Assembly (NCBI GenBank): GCA_017940955.1
Contig: JAGAXP010000123.1
Coordinates: 1 to 15,504 of the forward strand
Origin: Oribacterium sp.
GTDB lineage: Bacteria; Bacillota_A; Clostridia; Lachnospirales; Lachnospiraceae
Direction: 5' to 3'
DNA length: 15,504 nucleotides
Part shown: positions 1 to 6,409 of the stretch, piece after piece
Layout: each line of letters opens with the position of its first letter
Numbering within the stretch: the first letter of the stretch is position 1
Notes under the pieces: generated by a model
The model's input: the letters and a program-made list of their open reading frames with translations, nothing else
Databases searched by the model: none
What the model was told of the DNA's origin: nothing
Position numbers and translations under genes: made by a program

Positions 1-149
1 AGTCGCTTGCTTTTTAAACCATGGAATAAAACACCGCTGAAAAGAACTCCTGCGGCGATCTCTGGAAAAAGCCCTGCCTCTTTTGCTGTTACACACACTC
101 CAAGTACGAACACAAACGCAATCAGAAGCAATGGTCTTTTGTAGTTCAT
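1..149 (-). CDS. N-terminal fragment of a membrane protein, ComEC-like
   Basis: The reverse strand reads an open frame of 49 codons from an ATG at 149-147 to the window edge, where it is cut. It begins MNYKRPLLLIAFVFVLGVCV, followed by a short polar stretch, a second hydrophobic segment (about residues 32-42) and a basic run (HGLKSKR). An R-P-L-L motif running into one transmembrane helix, then a second helix ending in basic residues, is how ComEC/Rec2 DNA-uptake channel proteins start. An in-frame stop four codons upstream rules out an earlier start. No good ribosome site is visible, which lowers confidence. comEC commonly lies upstream of lepA and hemW in Firmicutes, and both are present in this window. 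The family call rests on 49 residues. A different polytopic membrane protein is possible. Confidence 0.45.
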   Translation of the reverse strand, partial: MNYKRPLLLIAFVFVLGVCVTAKEAGLFPEIAAGVLFSGVLFHGLKSKR

Positions 150-175
150 AGGAACACATCATAGCAGAAGATGGG

Positions 176-195
176 CTTCCCCGCAAGGGGGGAAG
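176..195. repeat. GC-rich hairpin between the divergent genes
   Basis: CTTCCCC (176-182) and GGGGAAG (189-195) form a perfect 7-bp inverted repeat around a 6-nt loop. It lies 27 bp upstream of the - strand start codon at 149. No T-tract follows on either strand, so it is not a normal terminator. It could be a protein-binding site or an element in the 5' untranslated region of the - strand gene. Confidence 0.4.
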
Positions 196-281
196 TACCT
201 GGCAATGATTTACTGAACAGTGACAGTCCGGCCGGACAGCAGCACTTCATACACTTTTCACCACCTAAATCAACCTTTCGG

Positions 282-310
282 TTGACGTATTTTTTCCCGG
301 AAATTGATAT
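282..310 (+). promoter_or_regulatory. Candidate promoter of the first lipoprotein gene
   Basis: TTGACG (282-287) matches five of six -35 bases. Seventeen bases further is a poor -10, TGATAT (305-310). The -35 overlaps the right arm of a small inverted repeat, CAACC (271-275)/GGTTG (280-284). This is the best sigma-A-like match between the divergent left-edge gene and the lipoprotein. The weak -10 keeps the call tentative. Confidence 0.3.
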
Positions 311-335
311 GCTGATTATGATAGGAGCCGATCAG

Positions 336-383
336 ATGTGCATCTGTATGTCAGAGATAAACGGCGAAAACATGCGTTTATAG
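336..383 (+). CDS. Putative 15-aa leader peptide upstream of lipoprotein
   Basis: An ATG at 336 follows an AGGAG ribosome site (323-327) at 8-nt spacing and opens the short frame MCICMSEINGENMRL. Its TAG stop (381-383) abuts the AGGAGG site (384-389) of the lipoprotein gene, so the two could be translationally coupled. A perfect 7-bp inverted repeat, ATAAACG (357-363)/CGTTTAT (375-381), lies inside the frame and ends next to the downstream ribosome site. Ribosomes on the leader would disrupt it. The peptide has two Cys but no amino-acid run typical of known attenuators. The frame could be chance. Confidence 0.3.
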   Translation: MCICMSEINGENMRL

Positions 384-398
384 AGGAGGAAATCTGAT

Positions 399-1757
399 AT
401 GAAGAAGCGTTATTTTTTATTATGTGGAATGATGGGTATGATGCTGTCGATTTCAGCCTGCGGTGGAAAGCCTCAAGAAACAACTGCTCAGGAAACAAAG
501 GCTCAGGAGACTAAAGAGGCACAGACTACTGCAGCTCATGATGCGACAACAGCTGAAGCTCCGGAGGAAACAGAAGAGGAAAGTACTGACGGGGAAGCGG
601 CAGAGGATATGGATGAGGATACTGAAGAAGAGTCGGTTCCCGGGATGACAAAGGAGCGCTTCACCAGGTATTTTGACCTTCTGCTCAGTGAAAACGGAAT
701 AAACAAGGATGATTTCTATGTGGAATACGGCGGCAGGAAATATTGGTATGATGAGCTTGATGAGCTGTACGATGCGGCTGAGGAGGCCGGCGGAACCATC
801 GATGTAAGCCTTATGGGTGAGGCAGAGGACATGCTGGATCTGGAGATAATGTCCGGCTACCTTGATTTCATGTCCGATGTGACCACAGGAAGCTCTGACG
901 AAAGCATTTCCAAGGAGCTTATCGACCGCTTCTACGGAGACTGGCATGGTGTTGTAAGGTTTAAGGACTGCACCGGAAAATATGCGGATTCCCTTGGCGC
1001 TGATCCGGACTGGGTAACAAGTATAGCTCGTTTCTGGATCGATCCTGACGGATATGTGGTGCCGTTTATCGGTGTCCATGTGGAGGATACACCCATTGAG
1101 AACCTTGAAGCCACATTGGATCCTGAGGACGACTGTATGTACCTCAGCGGTTCATGGATCAACGTGGATTTTGACTATGTACCCATGACTGAGAAAGACG
1201 GCACGCTTCATGCGGAGATCCCTATCTCAAAGGATGCGGGATCCTTCACTATGGTATTTAATTTTAGACATCTCAATGATATCGGCTGGACAGATGAGGA
1301 TCCGGCTCTTCCAAGAGATTATATAGAAAACTGTCAGGGCTGGAGCTTTGATAAGCTGGCAGAATCCAATGGCTATACAAGCTATGATTACCCTTCCTAC
1401 GGTGAGGGAGAGGAGCCGGAGTACCCTGTTCAGTTCGTAAAGGAAGAGGCAAAGCAGGATACCGGGAAGTCTACTGCAGAGGCAGATGGAGTTGTATCAC
1501 TAAGCACTCTGGAGGCTGCGTATAAATGGCTTGATGGGGAGCTTGACAAATCCGGTCACGATCCTATCACCTATGAAGCGGTTCGTGACCATATGGGAGT
1601 AGATGGAAAGATACTGAAATCTTCCCAGTGGACTGCTGAAAAGCACAGATATGAATGGACCACTGCTGATGGAAAGAAGTATCTGTCAGTGACCTTCACA
1701 GTGGGAGCCGACGGATCTGAGATTTACAGCCAGATGACCGGTTCTATCGTCCAATAA
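399..1757 (+). CDS. Secreted lipoprotein with C-terminal BLIP/SmpA-like domain
   Basis: This is a 452-aa predicted lipoprotein, probably anchored to the outer face of the membrane. Residues 1-21 are a type II signal peptide (MKKRYFLLCG start, lipobox I-S-A-C, lipidated Cys21). Residues 24-80 are a Thr/Glu/Ala-rich acidic linker that would span the wall. Residues 80-175 are acidic and probably helical. Residues 176-330 form an aromatic, beta-rich region opening with a Y-G-D-W-H-G motif. Residues 364-452 are a separate domain with a T-Y-E-x3-D-H-x-G-V-x-G motif followed by beta strands around Y-E-W and L-S-V-T-F. This pattern is reminiscent of the BLIP/SmpA fold and recurs in the lipoprotein at 13893-15335. 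The start is set by AGGAGG at 384-389, 9 nt from the ATG. Known function: none. A ligand-binding or wall-associated role for the neighbouring kinase is inference. Confidence 0.8.
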   Translation: MKKRYFLLCGMMGMMLSISACGGKPQETTAQETKAQETKEAQTTAAHDATTAEAPEETEEESTDGEAAEDMDEDTEEESVPGMTKERFTRYFDLLLSENGINKDDFYVEYGGRKYWYDELDELYDAAEEAGGTIDVSLMGEAEDMLDLEIMSGYLDFMSDVTTGSSDESISKELIDRFYGDWHGVVRFKDCTGKYADSLGADPDWVTSIARFWIDPDGYVVPFIGVHVEDTPIENLEATLDPEDDCMYLSGSWINVDFDYVPMTEKDGTLHAEIPISKDAGSFTMVFNFRHLNDIGWTDEDPALPRDYIENCQGWSFDKLAESNGYTSYDYPSYGEGEEPEYPVQFVKEEAKQDTGKSTAEADGVVSLSTLEAAYKWLDGELDKSGHDPITYEAVRDHMGVDGKILKSSQWTAEKHRYEWTTADGKKYLSVTFTVGADGSEIYSQMTGSIVQ

Positions 1758-1806
1758 GAAAGGATGACTGCGCTTACAAGGAAAAGTGTCGAACTTCAGA
1801 GGATTT

Positions 1807-1865
1807 GCCGGAACTCAGCAGGCTTCCGGCAGAGTATGGGTGACAGTTAATCGGCTTAACTGTTA
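1807..1865. promoter_or_regulatory. Two consecutive hairpins upstream of the secreted-protein gene
   Basis: The 176-bp gap between the lipoprotein and the next gene holds two perfect inverted repeats. GCCGGAA (1807-1813)/TTCCGGC (1824-1830) has a 10-nt loop. ACAGTTAA (1843-1850)/TTAACTGT (1856-1863) has a 5-nt loop and extends to 10 bp with a G-T and a T-A pair. No T-run follows either, so they are not classical terminators. A TATAAA (1884-1889) lies 20 bp past the second repeat with no good -35, so that repeat sits where a regulator or activator would bind. mRNA-stabilising stem-loops between co-transcribed genes are the alternative. Confidence 0.45.
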
Positions 1866-1933
1866 TGAATATGGAGCTTACGGTATAAAAGACCGGAAGA
1901 TCTTTCTGTACGACAGGGAAAGGAGAAGATATA

Positions 1934-2560
1934 ATGAAGATAATATCAAGGATTTCAGCATTGGCCTCTTTATTGGTTCTTATGTTTGTCATGAATGCGG
2001 CGGCCGGAAGCTGGCAGCAGAACGGCAACGGATGGTGGTGGAATAACGGGGATGGAACCTATCCCTCAAACGGCTGGGCCTGGTGTGACGGGAATTATGA
2101 CGGGACAGCGGAATGCTACTATTTTGATCAGAACGGCTACTGCCTCATGAATACTCAGACACCTGATGGCTATCAGGTCAATTCCTCCGGAGCATGGATA
2201 GTAAACGGGGTGGTACAGACCCGGTATGTAGGCGTGCAGGAAACCATAAGTAACGATCGTCCGGATCCTGATCAGGGTTATCAGGGCGGCGTGGCTCAGG
2301 ACTATACCCTGGCAGGATATCTGTCACTGACCACCTCGGAGGAGGGCGCCGGTTTTGGGTACCTGAGTCTTAATAACGACGGAACAGGCGTGATCAAATT
2401 GGACCAGGACAGTCCGGAGTATCAACTCACCTGGACGAGCTCCGGGGATGAGGTGCTCCTTACCTACGGCTTCGACACCCATAGAGGATACTACTATGAG
2501 GATCTGGCACAGATCCGTATCCCCATTGCGGACAATGTTTACTACTTTCAGGCGGTATGA
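1934..2560 (+). CDS. Small secreted protein with cell-wall-binding-like repeats
   Basis: This is a 208-aa exported protein. Residues 1-24 are a type I signal peptide (basic start, hydrophobic core, A-A-A cleavage region before Gly25). Residues 26-95 are rich in Trp, Gly, Asn and Tyr: GWWWNNGDGTYPSNGWAW, then YYFDQNGYCL and GAWIVNGVVQ. This resembles the aromatic repeats of choline-/cell-wall-binding modules found on many Firmicutes surface proteins, in a degenerate form. Residues 123-208 form a beta-rich domain with the motif YLSLNNDGTG and a T-W some ten residues on. A similar pattern (YLELYKDGTG...TW) occurs at residues 108-130 of the lipoprotein at 13893-15335. AAAGGAG at 1919-1925 supports the start. 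The gene precedes the histidine kinase by 40 bp and is probably co-transcribed with it. Function unknown; binding to the wall or exopolysaccharide is inferred. Confidence 0.8.
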   Translation: MKIISRISALASLLVLMFVMNAAAGSWQQNGNGWWWNNGDGTYPSNGWAWCDGNYDGTAECYYFDQNGYCLMNTQTPDGYQVNSSGAWIVNGVVQTRYVGVQETISNDRPDPDQGYQGGVAQDYTLAGYLSLTTSEEGAGFGYLSLNNDGTGVIKLDQDSPEYQLTWTSSGDEVLLTYGFDTHRGYYYEDLAQIRIPIADNVYYFQAV

Positions 2561-2600
2561 AACCGGTGGGAAAAGGACAGGAAGGAAAGGATAGAACATC

Positions 2601-4676
2601 ATGAATCAGTCATCAGAGTCGAAAAGAATCATTCGGACGACTCTGATGATTTTTTTTGCGGGAATCCTTGTTTACAATATCGGCTTCAGTCCCATCAACG
2701 GAGGAGGACTGATCTATACTGCCATGGTTCTTTATTGGGGGCTGTCGGTAAGACAGCGTCCGGTGCTGCCTGCCATTGAAAAGCGTATATGGGGAATCGT
2801 CATTATGATGATGCTCCTGTTGCTTCTTCGGTGGCTCCGGTATCAGTTTGCGGGAGAGCTGCAGCCCGGTGAGCTAAGGTTTCTATGGTACAGCTATTAT
2901 CTTCCCTTTTTGATGATTCCCCTCCTCAGTATGGATGCTGCGTTCCTCGTGGGAGACCGGCCGGATCACGATTTAAGGAGATGGCTCCAGGCGCTCTACG
3001 TAATCTGCATTGTGCTGATCGTTCTCGTTCTGACCAATGATCTGCATCAGCTGGCCTTTTGCTTTATGGAAAAAGGAAGACAACAGGAGCAGGGGCTTAG
3101 GTACGAATATGGTCCTGTTTACTATGGGGCGGTTTTATGGGTTATGGGATGTACTGCCGGTATGCTTCACCACCTTATAATGGAGAACCGCGCTTTTAAC
3201 GGGAGAAGGATCCCATGGCATCTGGTTTCTGTCCTCATCATTCCGGTGATTTATTTCCTTATGTATTACCTTGCCCTTTTTCCTACCTTTAAAGGACGCA
3301 GGATACTCCAGCTCCCGGAGGCCTATTGTATTTCCTTTATCTGTCTTCTGGAATACTGCCTCTATATCGGCTGGTTTCCCATGCAGCTTATACAGGAGAA
3401 GGAACGAGAGATACATGACGCCACACTTAGCTATGAAAAGCAGAACCGGATGTATGAATCCATGTTTCTGTCTGTGTCGGGACAGCTTAAGCAGGTCAGT
3501 GAGATTCTTGATAAGGCAGATGGGGATGAGGCGGAGTTCAGATCCTCCATGGCTAAGGCATGCGTTCTGACTGCCTATATGAAACGCCGGTGCAATCTGG
3601 TGCTGAAATCATTGGAGATTCAGAGGATGCCTGTTTCAGAGCTTAGGGTTGCTGTGGCGGAAAGCCTTGAGTATCTTAGGCTTAATGGGGTTATGGGGGC
3701 AGTGTTTATGGAGAATGGAGACACCGAACTTCCGGGAACCCTTTTGTTAGAGGCATATGATTTTTTTGAAGAGGTGGCAGAGCTTGCCATGTGTGGTGCT
3801 GAAGCGCTAATGGTCAATTTAGAGGCTCCTGATGGAAAGCTGAGTCTTCGTATGACTTTGGAAAACCCGGAGGCTGATCTCCCGTCCGGGTTCATGGAAA
3901 ATACAGGATTCGATCATGACGAGGAAGTTTACTATTTTATCTGGCCTTCCAAAGAGACCGCCAAAAAGCCTTTGAAACAGACGGACAGAAGGATGGATGA
4001 AAGAGCTTTTTTTAAGCCTGATGAGCTTATGCCGGAAAAAGCCGGTGCGGGTAAACAGCTTTTGGAAATATCGGAAAGCTCCACTGAGGAAACACAAATG
4101 CTCAGTACGGAATTTTCCAGGCTGGACAGGCTGATCACGGCTTATACCATTGAGAAGGAGCAGCTTGATGCCAGGATCCGTATACATGATGATTTCGGGA
4201 AAATGCTTCTTTTGGCCCGCCGCTATATTCAGGGTAAGGGAGATAAGGAGAGTATGCTGGCAGTCTGGAAGAGCGGCAGCCGGCTGCTGGAAACGGAACA
4301 GGAGGATATGACCTCCGATGGCTACGAATATATGAGGTCTGTTGCAAAGGACGTAGGTATCAGGATGATCATAAAGGGAGAGCTGCCCGTGGATACGGCT
4401 GTCAGTGACGTGGTTGTCACAGCGATACATGAATGCCTGACCAATACGATCCGCCATGCACATGGGGATACGCTTAATGTAACATCGGAGAAGGGAATCG
4501 TTGAGATCACCAATAACGGAGACCCGCCCAAAGAACCCATCGTAGAGAGCGGAGGCCTCGGAATGCTTCGGAAAAAAGCCGAAGCCTCAGGGATACAGAT
4601 GGAGATTGAAGCCTTTCCGAGATTTTGCCTTCGTTTAATGATAAGGAGAAGCCATGTACAAGGTGCTGATATGTGA
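2601..4676 (+). CDS. Membrane sensor histidine kinase, NarL/DegS type, with a degenerate second module
   Basis: This is a 691-aa sensor kinase. Residues about 12-262 hold seven or eight hydrophobic segments, with a W-Y-S-Y-Y-x-P-F pattern near 96-103 typical of 7TM histidine-kinase input domains. The working core is at the C-terminus. His529 in RIRIHDDFG is the likely phosphoacceptor of a HisKA_3-like helix. HECLTN (610-615) is the N box. TNNGDPP (637-643) stands where D-x-G-x-G is usual, and GGLGML (651-656) is the glycine lid. Residues about 265-430 between membrane and core look like a second dimerisation/ATPase module that has lost its key residues. The phosphoacceptor His is absent, and the N-box Asn appears replaced by Glu394. 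The start has an AGGAAAGGA ribosome site. The gene overlaps the response regulator by 23 bp, so the two are a pair. The signal is unknown; the two upstream exported proteins are candidates for input or output. Confidence 0.88.
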   Translation: MNQSSESKRIIRTTLMIFFAGILVYNIGFSPINGGGLIYTAMVLYWGLSVRQRPVLPAIEKRIWGIVIMMMLLLLLRWLRYQFAGELQPGELRFLWYSYYLPFLMIPLLSMDAAFLVGDRPDHDLRRWLQALYVICIVLIVLVLTNDLHQLAFCFMEKGRQQEQGLRYEYGPVYYGAVLWVMGCTAGMLHHLIMENRAFNGRRIPWHLVSVLIIPVIYFLMYYLALFPTFKGRRILQLPEAYCISFICLLEYCLYIGWFPMQLIQEKEREIHDATLSYEKQNRMYESMFLSVSGQLKQVSEILDKADGDEAEFRSSMAKACVLTAYMKRRCNLVLKSLEIQRMPVSELRVAVAESLEYLRLNGVMGAVFMENGDTELPGTLLLEAYDFFEEVAELAMCGAEALMVNLEAPDGKLSLRMTLENPEADLPSGFMENTGFDHDEEVYYFIWPSKETAKKPLKQTDRRMDERAFFKPDELMPEKAGAGKQLLEISESSTEETQMLSTEFSRLDRLITAYTIEKEQLDARIRIHDDFGKMLLLARRYIQGKGDKESMLAVWKSGSRLLETEQEDMTSDGYEYMRSVAKDVGIRMIIKGELPVDTAVSDVVVTAIHECLTNTIRHAHGDTLNVTSEKGIVEITNNGDPPKEPIVESGGLGMLRKKAEASGIQMEIEAFPRFCLRLMIRRSHVQGADM

Positions 4677-5271
4677 TGATCAGAATATATCGAGACGTCT
4701 TTTTGAGCTGTTTGTTTCCCATTCCGACCGCTATGAGATGGTGGCTTCCATTCCTTCAGCCCGGGCGGCGGATACCTACTGTGCCCGTTTTCAAGTGGAC
4801 CTGGTGCTCATGGATGTTGTGATGAAGGACGGTTCCGACGGTCTTGAAGCTGCGGCCCGTATCAAAAAGAATTATCCGGATACAAGAGTGATCATAGTCA
4901 CCTCCATGCCGGAGGCATCTTATCTTGAACGGGCAAAGGAAATCGGAGCAGATTCCTTCTGGTACAAGGAGCTGGAAAATGAGCCATTGCTTGAAGTGAT
5001 GGATCGGACAATGGATGGTGAACGTGTCTGGCCTGTTGCTGTACCTGCAGTGGCTATCGGTATGATCAGCAGTAAGGATTTTACACCTTCAGAGCTTATG
5101 GTATTGCGGGAGGTAACACGGGGAAGCTCCAATGAGGAAATTGCCGAGGCTCTCCATTTGTCTGTGGCAACGGTAAAGACTCATATTAACCATATGATGC
5201 AGAAGACGGGTTTCAGAAACCGGACAGAGCTTGCCATTGAGGCCCGTGTCAGCGGCATCGTTATCCCGTAA
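4654..5271 (+). CDS. NarL/FixJ-family response regulator
   Basis: This 205-aa protein is the cytoplasmic partner of the kinase encoded just upstream. The receiver domain (1-120) has the acidic pair Asp8-Asp9, phosphoacceptor Asp54 in VLMDVV, Thr83/Ser84 and conserved Lys105. The C-terminal LuxR-type helix-turn-helix (about 141-205) shows FTPSELMVL, then GSSNEEIAEALHLSVATVKT, with HINHMMQKTG as the dimer/recognition end. It would bind DNA on phosphorylation. The start lies inside the kinase gene, with AAGGAGAAG just ahead of the ATG, so translational coupling is likely. Targets are not shown by the sequence; the nearby inverted repeats at 1843-1863 and 5348-5380 are candidates. Length and domain order are standard for the family. 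Confidence 0.93.
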   Translation: MYKVLICDDQNISRRLFELFVSHSDRYEMVASIPSARAADTYCARFQVDLVLMDVVMKDGSDGLEAAARIKKNYPDTRVIIVTSMPEASYLERAKEIGADSFWYKELENEPLLEVMDRTMDGERVWPVAVPAVAIGMISSKDFTPSELMVLREVTRGSSNEEIAEALHLSVATVKTHINHMMQKTGFRNRTELAIEARVSGIVIP

Positions 5272-5347
5272 GCGCTTTCCTGAAGGATGAAAAAATCCTA
5301 ACGGATATTGTTTTGAAATATGATCCACCCAAATAATCGATTTTCAA

Positions 5348-5404
5348 ATATAGACATTTTACGATATGATATGTCTATATAGGAGGTGATCATTTATGCC
5401 TTAG
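5348..5404 (+). promoter_or_regulatory. mscS upstream region: palindrome, maximal SD and two-codon ORF
   Basis: ATATAGACAT (5348-5357) and ATGTCTATAT (5371-5380) are a perfect 10-bp inverted repeat with a 13-bp spacer. The arms could carry promoter boxes: TAGACA (5351-5356), 17 bp, TCTATA (5374-5379). Alternatively TATGAT (5365-5370) is the -10. Directly after the repeat comes AGGAGGTGATC (5381-5391), an 11-base perfect complement to the 16S rRNA tail. Five bases past the G-A-T-C an ATG (5396) is followed by CCT and TAG, so this strongest ribosome site in the window serves a two-codon frame. TGATCA recurs at 5387-5392 and 5406-5411. The real mscS start has its own AGGAGG at 5458-5463. Confidence 0.5.
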
Positions 5405-5468
5405 TTGATCAATGACAGGATTATCTAAGTATCATAAGGGGTCTATGAAATAAAATCAGGAGGTTCAT

Positions 5469-6287
5469 ATGTTTAATGTAGAAAAGGTTATGTCGGATCT
5501 GACGGGGATCTGTATGCAGGTGGGAAGCAAGCTGCTGCTTGCCATCATCATTTTTATAGTAGGGAGGATAGTGATCGGTCATATCATGAAGCTTGTGAAA
5601 AAGCTGCATGGAATTGAAAGCGCGGATAAGACTGTGGCAACCTTTATCGTAAGTGGTGTGAAGATCGTCCTGAATATCGTTCTGCTCCTCAGCATCATAA
5701 GCGTTCTCGGAGTGCCCATGGCATCGGTAATCACGGTACTGGCTTCCGCAGGCATGGCCATCGGCCTTTCAATGCAGGGCTCTCTCGGCAATATTGCAGG
5801 GGGCATCATGCTTCTTATATTCAGGCCCTTTAACGTCGGGGAATACATACAGACAAACGGTGTTGAGGGAAGCGTCAGAGCCATCAGCATCATGTACACT
5901 ACTCTTCTTACCAATGACAACAAGAAGATAATGATACCGAACGGTGAGCTTATGAATAAAAGCATTACAAACTGCTCATCTGAGGAGTTTAGAAGAGTAG
6001 ACCTTCAGTTCACTACAGGAAGGCAGGAGGACGTGGTTAAGGTCCAGAACATTATCCTCGATGTGATAAAGGCCAATGCCAGGGTACTTACAGATTCACC
6101 TGCCCACGAGCCCTTCGCTTCCATTGATGGCGGCACCAACGAATCCATTATTTTCACGTCCAGAGCCTGGGTGAAGACAGGGGACTACTGGACAGTGTAC
6201 TATGAGCTTCTCCAGGGTATCACCGAAGCTTTGGGCGCAGCGGGCATCTCCACACCGGCTGTGAAGATGGTGCAGGTTCAGGGCTGA
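5469..6287 (+). CDS. mscS: Small-conductance mechanosensitive channel, MscS family
   Basis: This 272-aa membrane channel opens under membrane tension and releases solutes on hypo-osmotic shock. Three helices are visible: TM1 about 18-40, TM2 about 58-83, and the pore-lining TM3 about 88-118 with its Gly/Ala-rich packing pattern (LASAGMAIGLSMQGSLGNIA, then GGIMLLIFRPF). The cytoplasmic beta domain follows, with FNVGEYI, the G-V-E-G-S-V strand and IMIPNGELMNKSITN, all family hallmarks. The length is close to that of E. coli MscS (286 aa). AGGAGG at 5458-5463 sets the start. The gene stands alone behind an unusual leader and 122 bp ahead of lepA. Family members differ in gating, so the exact conductance class is inferred. 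Confidence 0.93.
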   Translation: MFNVEKVMSDLTGICMQVGSKLLLAIIIFIVGRIVIGHIMKLVKKLHGIESADKTVATFIVSGVKIVLNIVLLLSIISVLGVPMASVITVLASAGMAIGLSMQGSLGNIAGGIMLLIFRPFNVGEYIQTNGVEGSVRAISIMYTTLLTNDNKKIMIPNGELMNKSITNCSSEEFRRVDLQFTTGRQEDVVKVQNIILDVIKANARVLTDSPAHEPFASIDGGTNESIIFTSRAWVKTGDYWTVYYELLQGITEALGAAGISTPAVKMVQVQG

Positions 6288-6299
6288 GCCATAACTGTA

Positions 6300-6329
6300 T
6301 TGGCAAACCCACGCTGTTTGTGGTAGGAT
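6300..6329 (+). promoter_or_regulatory. Candidate lepA promoter
   Basis: TTGGCA (6300-6305) lies 18 bp before TAGGAT (6324-6329), which is preceded by TGG, an extended -10 element. Transcription would start near 6336, leaving an untranslated leader of about 75 bp before lepA. That leader holds small inverted repeats such as GGTT/AACC and GGCAT/ATGCC. No terminator follows mscS, so read-through from it is also possible. Confidence 0.4.
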
Positions 6330-6409
6330 ATGGGGACATCGGTTAAGAAACCAGGGAAAGGGCATCAGTCGTATGCCGCCCATACTACAATGACATTTAA
6401 AGGAATAAC

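Noticed and set aside
453..1079. 208-codon open frame on the - strand across the first lipoprotein
   Set aside because: It lies wholly opposite a gene with a lipobox, ribosome site and domain match; its translation is Cys/Leu/Ser-rich with no recognisable family.
1786..2046. 86-codon + frame in the gap before the secreted-protein gene
   Set aside because: It starts at GTG without a ribosome site and runs through two hairpins into another frame of a well-supported gene.
3819..4463. 214-codon - strand frame opposite the kinase
   Set aside because: It is antisense to the conserved histidine-kinase core; no ribosome site or family resemblance.
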